A DNA stretch of 40,628 nucleotides. Origin: Hydrogenophilales bacterium CG12_big_fil_rev_8_21_14_0_65_61_21 (GTDB taxonomy: Bacteria; Pseudomonadota; Gammaproteobacteria; Burkholderiales; Thiobacillaceae). Shown here one piece after another: positions 25,589 to 33,150 of the stretch; within the stretch, counting starts at the first letter, position 1, and every line of letters begins with the position of its first letter. Location: positions 1 to 40,628 of the forward strand of contig PFGT01000123.1 in the NCBI GenBank assembly GCA_002782005.1, in the 5' to 3' direction. Under the pieces are notes generated by a model that did not search any database, was not told the origin of the DNA, and saw only the letters and a program-made list of their open reading frames with translations. The position numbers were made by a program, and so were the translations under genes.

Positions 25589-26731
25589 ATGACCCCAGGC
25601 ACCACTAAACGCATGATCGTCATGCTCGTCGTCGCCGCCGCGATCATGGGCGGCGTCGTGGCGTTCCAAGGCTTCAAGACCAAGATGATCACCAAGTCGA
25701 TCCAGGCTCAGGCCAATCCGCCGCAAACGGTATCGACCGTCGTGGCAGAGGAAAGCACCTGGCAGCCGACCGTAGAGGCCTTGGGCAGTTTCAGCGCCAG
25801 CCAACAGGCCGCCTTGAGCGCCGAGGTCGGCGGCCTGGTCACGGCCATTCATTTCGACTCGGGGCAAAAGGTACGCGCCGGCCAACCGCTGGTGGAGATC
25901 AACGCCGCGCCGCAGAAGGCGCAACTGGCGCAGCTCGAAGCCCAGGCCGGGCTGGCCGAGGTCAACCTCAAACGCGACCAGGCCCAGCTTCAGGTTCAGG
26001 CCATCAGTCAGGCGGTGGTTGATACCGACGCCGCGACACTCAAGGGCATTCAGGCCCAACTGCGGGCGCAACAAGCGCTGATCGAGCAAAAGACCATCGT
26101 CGCCCCGTTCTCCGGCCAACTCGGCATCCGCCAGGTCAATCTGGGCCAATATCTGGCGCCGGGCGCCGCCGTGGCGACCCTGCAAAAGCTCGACCCGATG
26201 GAGATCGACTTCACCGTGCCACAAAGCCAGATCGAGCTGATCCGGGTCGGCATGAAGGCGCAAGTGGACTCCAGCGCCGCGCCGGGCAAGACCTTTGCCG
26301 CGACGGTCACGGCCATCGAGCCGCAACTGGATAGCACGACCCGCAACCTCAAGGTACGCGCCCAGGTAGCCAACCCCAAGGGCAAGTTGTTGCCCGGCGT
26401 GTTCGCCACGGTGCGCATCACCGAAGGTCAGCCGCGTCGCTACGTCACCCTGCCCAATGCCGCCGTGGCCTACAACCCCTATGGCGCCACGGTATTCATC
26501 GTCAAGGATGGCGGCAAGGGCGCCGACGGCAAGCCGAAGCGGACGGCCGAGCAGCGCTTCATCGTCACCGGGCTGACGCGCGGCGACCAGGTGGCCATCG
26601 TCAAGGGCATCAAGCCGGGCGAGACGGTGGTCACCGCCGGCCAGCTCAAGCTGCGCAACGGCTCGACCCTACTGATGAATAACAGCGTGACGCCGGCCAA
26701 CGCCGCCAACCCGCAGATACCTGCCCCTTGA
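25589..26731 (+). CDS. RND efflux periplasmic adaptor (membrane fusion protein)
   Basis: A 380-aa adaptor linking the permease to the outer-membrane channel. It has an N-terminal membrane anchor (about 9-27) without a lipobox cysteine, a split lipoyl domain (AEVGGLVTAIHFDSGQKVRAG and TIVAPFSGQLGIRQVNLGQYL), a helical hairpin rich in Gln/Ala/Leu (about 105-165), a beta-barrel and a membrane-proximal domain. The start follows the channel gene by 19 bp with CGGAG upstream. Confidence 0.94.
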   Translation: MTPGTTKRMIVMLVVAAAIMGGVVAFQGFKTKMITKSIQAQANPPQTVSTVVAEESTWQPTVEALGSFSASQQAALSAEVGGLVTAIHFDSGQKVRAGQPLVEINAAPQKAQLAQLEAQAGLAEVNLKRDQAQLQVQAISQAVVDTDAATLKGIQAQLRAQQALIEQKTIVAPFSGQLGIRQVNLGQYLAPGAAVATLQKLDPMEIDFTVPQSQIELIRVGMKAQVDSSAAPGKTFAATVTAIEPQLDSTTRNLKVRAQVANPKGKLLPGVFATVRITEGQPRRYVTLPNAAVAYNPYGATVFIVKDGGKGADGKPKRTAEQRFIVTGLTRGDQVAIVKGIKPGETVVTAGQLKLRNGSTLLMNNSVTPANAANPQIPAP

Positions 26732-26747
26732 CCGCCGTGAGCCGCGC

Positions 26748-29700
26748 ATGAACACCAAATTCACCGACCTTTTCATCAAGCGCCCGGTGCTGGCCAGCGT
26801 GGTCAGCCTGGTAATACTGGTGCTCGGCCTGCGCTCGATCGGGCTGCTGCCAGTACTGCAATTCCCCTATACCCAAAACGCGGTGGTCACGGTCACCACC
26901 GCCTATCCGGGCGCCGACGCCAACCTGGTGGCCAGCTTCATCACCACGCCGCTGGAAAACGCCATCGCCCAAGCCAACGGCATCGACTTCATGACCTCGT
27001 CCAGCGTGCAAGGGGTCAGCACCATTACCGTCAACCTGCGCCTGAACTATGACCCGGACAAGGCGCTGACCGAGATCAACGCCAAGGCCAACTCGGTGCT
27101 CAACCAGTTGCCGCCACAATCACAAAAACCGATCCTGTCGGTGAGTATCGGCCAGACCATCGACGCGATGTACATCGGTTTCAATAGCAAGGTACTCAAA
27201 CCCAACCAGATCACCGACTACATCAATCGCTCGGTGCAGCCCAGGTTGCAGGCCGTGGAGGGGGTGCAAACGGCCGAGATTCTGGGCGCCAAGAACTTCG
27301 CCCTGCGGGCCTGGCTGGACCCGCAAAGGCTCGCCGCCCATGGCCTGACCGCCGCCGACATTTATTCGGCGCTGGCGGCCAACAACTTCCTCGCCTCGAC
27401 CGGCAACGCCAAGGGCCAGATGGTGCAGATCAACCTGGCGGCCGATACCGATCTGAAGTCGCTAGACGGCTTCAAGAACCTGGTGGTGAAGTCGGCGGCC
27501 GGCCAGGTCGTGCGGCTGAACGATGTGGCCACCGTCGCCCTGGGCTCGGACGATTACGACACCGCCGTGGCCTTCGACGGCAAGGCCTCGGTATTCGTCG
27601 GCATTCAGGTCGCGCCGGGCGCCAATCTGCTCGATGTCGTCGCCCGGGTGCGCGAGGTCCTGCCGGACATCCAGTCGCAACTGCCGGTCGGCTTGCAGGG
27701 CGGCGTTATCTACGACTCGACCAAGTTCGTCAACGCCTCGATCAACGAGGTGGTCAAGACCCTGGCGGAGGCCGTTCTGATCGTTACCCTGGTGGTGTTT
27801 GTGTTTCTCGGCTCATTGCGTTCGGTAATTATTCCCCTGGTCGCCATCCCGCTATCCATCGTCGGCGCCTTCACCGTCATGCTGGCGCTCGGCTACTCGA
27901 TCAATCTGCTTACCTTGCTGGCGATCGTCCTGGCCATCGGTCTGGTGGTCGACGACGCCATCATCGTGGTGGAAAACGTCAGCCGCCATCTCGAACAAGG
28001 CATGGCGCGCAGCGACGCGGCGATACTCGCGGCGCGCGAGTTGGCCAACCCCATCGTCGCCATGACCATCGTGCTGGTGGCGGTGTATGTGCCCATCGGC
28101 TTCATGGGCGGCCTGACCGGCGCGCTGTTTACCGAGTTCGCCTTCACCCTGGTCGGCACCGTGGTCATCTCGGCGATCATCGCCCTAACCCTGTCGCCGA
28201 TGATGTGTTCACGTCTGCTCAAGGCGCCAAACCCGCAAAGCCGCAACTGGCAGGACCGGCTGGCGCTGTTCCTGGATCGCAGTTTCGACCGCCTGCATGG
28301 CGCTTATGAGCGCATCCTTCATGGCTCGCTCAACTACCTGCCGGTGACCATGGTCATGGCAGCCATCGTCCTCGGTTCCATCTACTACCTGTATGCCACC
28401 TCGATGTCCGAGCTGGCGCCGCAGGAAGACCAGGGCGTGCTGATCTCGATCGCCTTCAACAACCCCACCGCGACGCTCGATCAACGACAGCTTTACGCCA
28501 ACCAGATTTTCGACGTGTACCAGGGCTTCCCGGAGACCGATCATGTATTCCAGCTCAACTCGCCCGCGCAGGTCATCGGCGGCATGGTGCTGAAACCCTG
28601 GAACGAGCGGCAAAAAACCGCCGCGCAACTGCAACCCGAGTTGCAAAAGAAACTGAGCCAGATCGCCGGCTCGCAGATCGCGATATTCCAGCCGCCGCCC
28701 CTGCCCGGCGCCCGCGGCGTGCCCATCCAGTTCGTCATCACCAGCGCCGAGCCCTTCGACCGGCTCTACGAGGTGTCGCAAAAATTCCTGCAAGACGCGC
28801 AAAAGACCGGCCAATTCATCTTCCTACAGTCCGACCTGCGCATCGATATGCCGCAGACCCGCATCGAGATCAACCGCGACATGGCCGCGCAACTGGGCCT
28901 GACCATGCAGGACATCGGCTCGGCGCTGTCGGCCATGCTGGGCGGCGGCTATGTGAATTTCTTTGAGCTAGACGGCCGTTCGTACAAGGTCATCCCGCAG
29001 GTCGAGCAGCGCTTCCGTTTGAACCCGGATCAGATCAATCACTACTACCTGCGGACCCCAAGCGGCCAGATGGCGCCGCTATCCACGGTGGTGTCGCTCA
29101 AGACCCGGGTGCAGCCGGAGACCATCAACCACTTCCAGCAGGCCAACTCGGCCACCATCCAGGGCGTGGCCCTGCCCTTCGTGGCCCAGGGCCAGGCGCT
29201 GGATAGCCTGAAGCAACTGGCCCAGCGCACCCTGCCCGCCGGCTACGGCTTCGACTTCGCCGGTCCCTCCCGCCAGTTTATCCAGGAGTCGGGCGGCCTG
29301 GTGCTGACCTTCTTCTTCGCCCTGGTCATCATCTTCCTGGCCCTGGCCGCGCAGTTCGAGAGCTTCCGCGATCCGGTCATCATCCTGGTATCGGTGCCGA
29401 TGGCGATTTCCGGGGCCTTGCTGTTCATCAACCTGGGCATCGGCCGCGCCACGCTCAACATCTACACCGAGGTCGGTCTGGTGACCCTCATCGGCCTAAT
29501 CTCCAAGCACGGCATCCTGATCGTCGAATTCGCCAACAACCTGCAACGCGCCGGCCAGAGCAAGCTCGACGCCATCAAACACGCCGCCGGCCTGCGTCTG
29601 CGGCCGATCCTGATGACCACCGCAGCCATGGTGTTCGGCGTCATGCCGCTGATTATGGCCAGCGGCGCCGGCGCGGTGAGCCGCTTCAACCTGGGCCTGG

Positions 29701-29822
29701 TCATCGCCGCCGGCCTGACCATCGGCACCCTGTTCACCCTGTTCGTGGTACCCGCCATGTACATGATCCTGGGCGCCGACCATGGCCAGCGCGGCCAAGA
29801 GTCAGGCGCACCAATACATTAA
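26748..29822 (+). CDS. RND (HAE1) multidrug efflux permease
   Basis: A 1024-aa inner-membrane proton/drug antiporter. It starts MNTKFTDLFIKRPVLA, the usual HAE1 N-terminus. TM1 is about 11-31, followed by a first large periplasmic loop to about 335. TM4 carries the proton-relay pair Asp402/Asp403 (GLVVDDAIIVVEN), and TM10 the relay lysine (LIGLISKHGILIVEFANN). A second periplasmic loop is at about 555-855. All catalytic positions are intact and the gene is full length. It follows the adaptor by 16 bp. The drug profile cannot be read from sequence. Confidence 0.96.
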   Translation: MNTKFTDLFIKRPVLASVVSLVILVLGLRSIGLLPVLQFPYTQNAVVTVTTAYPGADANLVASFITTPLENAIAQANGIDFMTSSSVQGVSTITVNLRLNYDPDKALTEINAKANSVLNQLPPQSQKPILSVSIGQTIDAMYIGFNSKVLKPNQITDYINRSVQPRLQAVEGVQTAEILGAKNFALRAWLDPQRLAAHGLTAADIYSALAANNFLASTGNAKGQMVQINLAADTDLKSLDGFKNLVVKSAAGQVVRLNDVATVALGSDDYDTAVAFDGKASVFVGIQVAPGANLLDVVARVREVLPDIQSQLPVGLQGGVIYDSTKFVNASINEVVKTLAEAVLIVTLVVFVFLGSLRSVIIPLVAIPLSIVGAFTVMLALGYSINLLTLLAIVLAIGLVVDDAIIVVENVSRHLEQGMARSDAAILAARELANPIVAMTIVLVAVYVPIGFMGGLTGALFTEFAFTLVGTVVISAIIALTLSPMMCSRLLKAPNPQSRNWQDRLALFLDRSFDRLHGAYERILHGSLNYLPVTMVMAAIVLGSIYYLYATSMSELAPQEDQGVLISIAFNNPTATLDQRQLYANQIFDVYQGFPETDHVFQLNSPAQVIGGMVLKPWNERQKTAAQLQPELQKKLSQIAGSQIAIFQPPPLPGARGVPIQFVITSAEPFDRLYEVSQKFLQDAQKTGQFIFLQSDLRIDMPQTRIEINRDMAAQLGLTMQDIGSALSAMLGGGYVNFFELDGRSYKVIPQVEQRFRLNPDQINHYYLRTPSGQMAPLSTVVSLKTRVQPETINHFQQANSATIQGVALPFVAQGQALDSLKQLAQRTLPAGYGFDFAGPSRQFIQESGGLVLTFFFALVIIFLALAAQFESFRDPVIILVSVPMAISGALLFINLGIGRATLNIYTEVGLVTLIGLISKHGILIVEFANNLQRAGQSKLDAIKHAAGLRLRPILMTTAAMVFGVMPLIMASGAGAVSRFNLGLVIAAGLTIGTLFTLFVVPAMYMILGADHGQRGQESGAPIH

Positions 29823-29831
29823 CGGGAAACT

Positions 29832-29855
29832 CGCCCAAGGGCGTTTGTTGATTTT
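29832..29855 (+). terminator. Likely terminator of the efflux operon
   Basis: CGCCC-AA-GGGCG followed by the T-rich TTTGTTGATTTT, 9 bp after the permease stop. The stem is only 5 bp, and the tail runs into repeat copy 4. Confidence 0.5.
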
Positions 29856-29881
29856 GGGCGGCGCTGCGCCATGATCGTCAG
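29849..29881. repeat. Palindromic repeat, copy 4 (module B)
   Basis: TGATTTTGGGCGGCGCTGCG followed by CCATGATCGTCAG; it differs from module B at 10677-10709 at only a few positions. It lies between the efflux operon and the converging 34-aa gene. Confidence 0.65.
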
Positions 29882-29907
29882 AGGCGCCCATTAAGCCCGG
29901 CTGAGTT

Positions 29908-30012
29908 TCAGAACAGCGAACCCAGCAGGGTCGAGAACAGACTGAACCAGGCCCAGATGAGCAAGGCGACAACCAAGGTGATAGGCAGATTGTAGGCACT
30001 GAAGATATTCAT
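29908..30012 (-). CDS. Single-helix membrane peptide of 34 aa, unrecognised
   Basis: The peptide begins MNIFSAYNLPITLVVALL and ends STLLGSLF. Residues about 9-30 form one hydrophobic helix with three aromatic residues (WAWF). AGGAG lies 7 nt before the ATG at 30012, an ideal spacing. It lies 60 bp after the LytTR regulator on the same strand and converges on the RND permease gene. Tiny membrane peptides such as AcrZ bind RND pumps, and others act on sensor kinases; either role here is speculation. Against it: the short length allows a chance frame, though the ribosome site and clean helix argue otherwise. Confidence 0.6.
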   Translation of the reverse strand: MNIFSAYNLPITLVVALLIWAWFSLFSTLLGSLF

Positions 30013-30072
30013 TGCGGGGCTCCTGTTGTCACGGCCTTGAATAGTAAAACCTAATCCACTGAATCTCAACGA

Positions 30073-30810
30073 TCAGGACGCCCGAAACTCGCGCACGACA
30101 TGTAGCTGGCGCCGGGAAACCGGCAGCTTCTCCGGCCAGTCCTTGAGAATGGCCATCCACTGGGTTTCCTCGCCGCCCCTTTGCAGTTCGAAGCCGATCA
30201 GCCAGGCCCGATTAATCAAGCAGTTGCGGTGAATCCGCAGCATGGCCCCAGCAAACTCATCTTCCAGCTTGGTCAACGGCTCGTCCAGCACATACTCCCG
30301 GTCACGGGTACGCAAGGTCACATATTTCAATTCGGCCCGCAGATATAGCACCTCCTCCAGTGGAATCCGTAGCACCCGACCGCGATCGTTCACCGTGAAA
30401 TGCGCCAAATCTACGGCCATTGAATCCGCCGCCGGCCGGACCCGGCGCAAGGCCTCAATCAGGCGATCCCGGCGTACCGGCTTGAGCACATAATCGCGCG
30501 CCTGCACCTCGAAGGCCGACACCGCATGGGTGTCATAGGCGGTGACAAAGATCACGGCCGGCGGCTGGGGCCGTTCTGTCAGTTGCCGCGCCACTTCGAT
30601 ACCATCCATGCCCGGCATCCGGATGTCGAGCAACACCACATCGACGGCAAGCCTTGCCGTCTCAGACAAGGCCTCTGGCCCCGAGCCAGCCTCGCCCACC
30701 ACCTCGTTCGGCAACGCCTCGGCGCAGTCCTCCAGCACGCTGCGCAACCGCGCCCGCGCGGGAGCCTCGTCGTCGACGATAAAAACATGGAGCGGTTGAG
30801 CCGAGTTCAT
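30073..30810 (-). CDS. LytTR response regulator, AlgR-like
   Basis: A 245-aa regulator. The receiver has Asp13/Asp14 and phospho-acceptor Asp62 (LLDIRMPGMDG). The LytTR DNA-binding domain (about 135-240) contains LRIPLEEVLYLRAELKYVTLRT and RIHRNCLINRAWL. The ATG at 30810 has GAGGA 7 nt upstream; an in-frame start at 30837 has none. In Pseudomonas, AlgR activates the fimU-pilVWXY1Y2E minor pilin operon, and the equivalent operon lies just upstream here, so the same job is plausible. It is separated from its likely kinase by about 530 bp with repeats. Confidence 0.9.
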   Translation of the reverse strand: MNSAQPLHVFIVDDEAPARARLRSVLEDCAEALPNEVVGEAGSGPEALSETARLAVDVVLLDIRMPGMDGIEVARQLTERPQPPAVIFVTAYDTHAVSAFEVQARDYVLKPVRRDRLIEALRRVRPAADSMAVDLAHFTVNDRGRVLRIPLEEVLYLRAELKYVTLRTRDREYVLDEPLTKLEDEFAGAMLRIHRNCLINRAWLIGFELQRGGEETQWMAILKDWPEKLPVSRRQLHVVREFRAS

Positions 30811-31341
30811 ATTTGAGTCCTCTTGGCCGGCAGCCACATCCGAGCCGCATGCTACACATGGGAAACGCGAGCCAAGTCGCCAGCAACGTCGTAAATCAGG
30901 ATGTAGTTTCGATGTACGACAAGCTCACGCGTATCTTTCAGTCGTCCTGGGCAACCTGGCGTAGTGTTGCACATTGTTTGGCACATATGCGAACAAGGAA
31001 AGACCAATGCGTCGAACGTAGGTCGGGATTCATCCCGACAATCCGGCCTATGGAACCCGCGTCGTCGGGATGAATCCCGACCTACAAAACCCCGCTGACG
31101 TGCCCGGTTGGTCAGGTTGAAACCCGATCTACAAGGGCTTGCATATAGGCGTTCGCGGATTCAAGTTCGAAGCGCAACTTTTGAGGTAATTGCAAAATAG
31201 GCCAACTCGGCTTGGAATCAAGCATCACAGCAATCTACCCCCCCTTAGCGCCACATCGTGGATCGGCAGGCGGATCAGGTTGGGGGCGCTTAACACCACA
31301 TCCACCCTGCGACCATACATCAGGCGAGATACCTTCGCCGA
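30811..31341. other. Non-coding gap between AlgZ-like and AlgR-like genes
   Basis: No gene is supported here. The gap holds the long inverted repeat at 31018-31085 and a worn third copy at 31113-31133. Just after the kinase stop, the kinase frame stays open for 38 codons (31228-31341). The rest shows no recognisable signal. Confidence 0.6.
31018..31085. repeat. Perfect inverted repeat with 22-bp arms
   Basis: Arms 31018-31039 (starting GTAGGTCGGGATTCATCC) and 31064-31085 are exact reverse complements with a 24-bp spacer. Each arm holds its own small palindrome CGGGAT-TC-ATCCCG. A degraded third copy is at 31113-31133 (GGTTGAAACCCGATCTAC). It is typical of intergenic REP/BIME-type elements. 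Confidence 0.85.
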
Positions 31342-32352
31342 TCAACTCGCCGCCCGCCGATAAGGCATCCTGATCTGCACCACGAACTCATCGCCGGACT
31401 CATAGGCGCGCAGGGCCGCTTCGGCATCGAAGTGCAGGTCCAACCGCTCGCGAATATTCTCCAGCGCCATGCGGTTGCCGGAACGCCTTTCGCGCAAGTG
31501 GTGAACAGGGTTGCGCACTACCAGGTTCAACTGATCGCCCCTGACGAAGATGGTCACGCTCACCGTGCCGCCGCCCGCCGCCGGCTCAATCCCGTGGTAC
31601 ACCGCATTCTCCAGCAGCGGCTGCAAGATCAAGGGCGGCACCAGGGCATCCAGCGGCGCGTTCTGGCACTGCCAGTCCACCGTCAGCCGCCCGCCCAGGC
31701 GCACCGCCTCGATCTCGGCATACGAGCGCGCCAGCTCCAGCTCCTTGGCCAGCGGCGCCAGGGCACTCGCCTCGGCCATCGAAGCGCGGAACAGCTCGGA
31801 CAGGTTTTCCAGCACCGTTTCGGCCCGCCTCGGTTCGCTACGCATCAAGCCCAGCACCGTGTTCAGGCTGTTGAACAAAAAATGTGGCCGGATACGGGCC
31901 TGCAGCGCCATCAGCCGGGCCTCGGACAGGGCGGGGGACAAAACGCGGTGACGCCAGTTGAAATAAAACAGGATGCCGACGGCCAGCGTCAAGGCCGTGA
32001 ACGCGACCCGAACGGGGCTGGGCACGGCCATGTCGGTAAATTGCGTGGCATACAAATAACGCCAAAAGACCCCGCACAGCGCCGCCAATAACGCCACCGC
32101 CGCCGCGCCCAGTCGATAAGGCAACCCGGACAACGGCCGGCTGGCCAGAAACAACCCCGCCAGCACGGTCAGCAACGCCGGCTCGAAAATTCCCGCCCAG
32201 CGGATGACCGACTCGATGACCTCGGACAGATTGCCTAGCGCGACGTAAGCCAGGACGAAACGCAGCCCCTCGGCCAACAACAAGGCGCGCAGCATGACGC
32301 CGAGGCTACGGAAATCGGGCAGGACCATCACTATTCCAGCCGGCAATGGCAC
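31342..32352 (-). CDS. Sensor histidine kinase, AlgZ/LytS-like
   Basis: A 336-aa membrane kinase with four or five N-terminal helices (to about residue 130) and a His-kinase domain with phospho-acceptor His157 (QARIRPHFLFNSLNTVLGL), an N-box (LQPLLENAVYHGIEP) and a late GNRMALENIRERL block, the layout of the AlgZ/FimS subgroup that lacks a standard G1 box. It probably phosphorylates the downstream LytTR regulator. GTG at 32352 has GAGG at the end of pilE, 10 nt upstream; ATG at 32328 with GGA is an alternative. It follows the minor pilin operon by 12 bp, so it may be co-transcribed with it. Confidence 0.88.
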   Translation of the reverse strand: MPLPAGIVMVLPDFRSLGVMLRALLLAEGLRFVLAYVALGNLSEVIESVIRWAGIFEPALLTVLAGLFLASRPLSGLPYRLGAAAVALLAALCGVFWRYLYATQFTDMAVPSPVRVAFTALTLAVGILFYFNWRHRVLSPALSEARLMALQARIRPHFLFNSLNTVLGLMRSEPRRAETVLENLSELFRASMAEASALAPLAKELELARSYAEIEAVRLGGRLTVDWQCQNAPLDALVPPLILQPLLENAVYHGIEPAAGGGTVSVTIFVRGDQLNLVVRNPVHHLRERRSGNRMALENIRERLDLHFDAEAALRAYESGDEFVVQIRMPYRRAAS

Positions 32353-32364
32353 ACTGTTTTTACC

Positions 32365-32790
32365 TCAATTCCGCCAGCAATCGGCCAATGCCCCCGTCCC
32401 GGTATTGGTTCGCGCACCCGCTTGGTTGATAGTCAGAGTACCGCACTGTGGATCGCTGTAGGTGCCGGCTGGCGCAGCTTGCACGACATAGGTTGTTGCG
32501 GCGAGATTCGCCGCTGGGAGCGTAATAGCGTAAAAAGCTGTACCGTTTTCGGGGGATTGCGTTCTTGGCAATACCGCGCCAACGTAAGTACTATTAGTTG
32601 TGTAATAACGTTCCAGAAACTGAACATCCTCCATCATTATGGCCTGGGCATCGGCGCGATGACCCCGGCGGATATATTGCAGATAACTGGGGTAGGCAAT
32701 CGAGGCAAGAATGCCGACGATTGCCACAACGATCATCAATTCGATTAGTGTGAAGCCGGCAACCCTCTGCGGCGAACTGGACGATTTCAT
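32365..32790 (-). CDS. pilE: Type IV (minor) pilin PilE
   Basis: A 141-aa prepilin. A short basic leader is cleaved after Gly12 (VAGFTLIELMIVVAIVGIL), with the conserved Glu at mature position 5. The C-terminal region has a Cys pair (PQCGT and ADCW) forming a D-loop, as in PilE minor pilins. The ATG at 32790 has GGGAG 6 nt upstream. It is the last pilin gene of fimT-pilVWXY1-Y2-pilE, matching the Pseudomonas order. Confidence 0.92.
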   Translation of the reverse strand: MKSSSSPQRVAGFTLIELMIVVAIVGILASIAYPSYLQYIRRGHRADAQAIMMEDVQFLERYYTTNSTYVGAVLPRTQSPENGTAFYAITLPAANLAATTYVVQAAPAGTYSDPQCGTLTINQAGARTNTGTGALADCWRN

Positions 32791-32806
32791 ATTTGTCTCC
32801 CGGCCA

Positions 32807-33142
32807 TCAGCGTTGCACATTCAGGAAAATCAGCGCATCGCTAGTGTCGCCTCGTTTCCGAGTGGGCCGAAATTGCACGACATCGCCTTTGCGAATTGCC
32901 GTGGCCGTGCATTGCTGGCCATTGATCCTGAAAATAGTGTTCGGGTTATAGGCATAAGCCATGCCGCCGATGACGATTTCCCCGGTACTCGCCGATACCG
33001 AATCGACCCTGCCCGTCCGAATCGACACGCTTGTTTCTGCTCGCTGGTAATTGGCGCCTGGCGCCGGCGCCATCGTGCTTGCCGATGCGAACGGGCTATT
33101 CATCGCCCACGCCACCAGAAATACTGCCGCTATTTTTTTCAT
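32807..33142 (-). CDS. PilY2-like exported small protein
   Basis: A 111-aa protein with a signal peptide (MKKIAAVFLVAWAMNSPFASA) and a small beta-rich domain (VDSVSASTGEIVIGGMAYAYNPNT, RKGDVVQFRPTRKRG). It sits between pilY1 and pilE, exactly where PilY2 (about 115 aa) lies in Pseudomonas, and the domain is similar in style. The call rests mostly on position. ATG at 33142 with GAGG is preferred; an ATG at 33154 overlaps the pilY1 stop but has no ribosome site. Confidence 0.65.
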   Translation of the reverse strand: MKKIAAVFLVAWAMNSPFASASTMAPAPGANYQRAETSVSIRTGRVDSVSASTGEIVIGGMAYAYNPNTIFRINGQQCTATAIRKGDVVQFRPTRKRGDTSDALIFLNVQR

Positions 33143-33150
33143 ATCGAACC

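Noticed and set aside
30813-31073. An 86-codon plus-strand frame in the AlgZ/AlgR gap
   Set aside because: It runs through the inverted repeat, has no ribosome site and no recognisable protein character.
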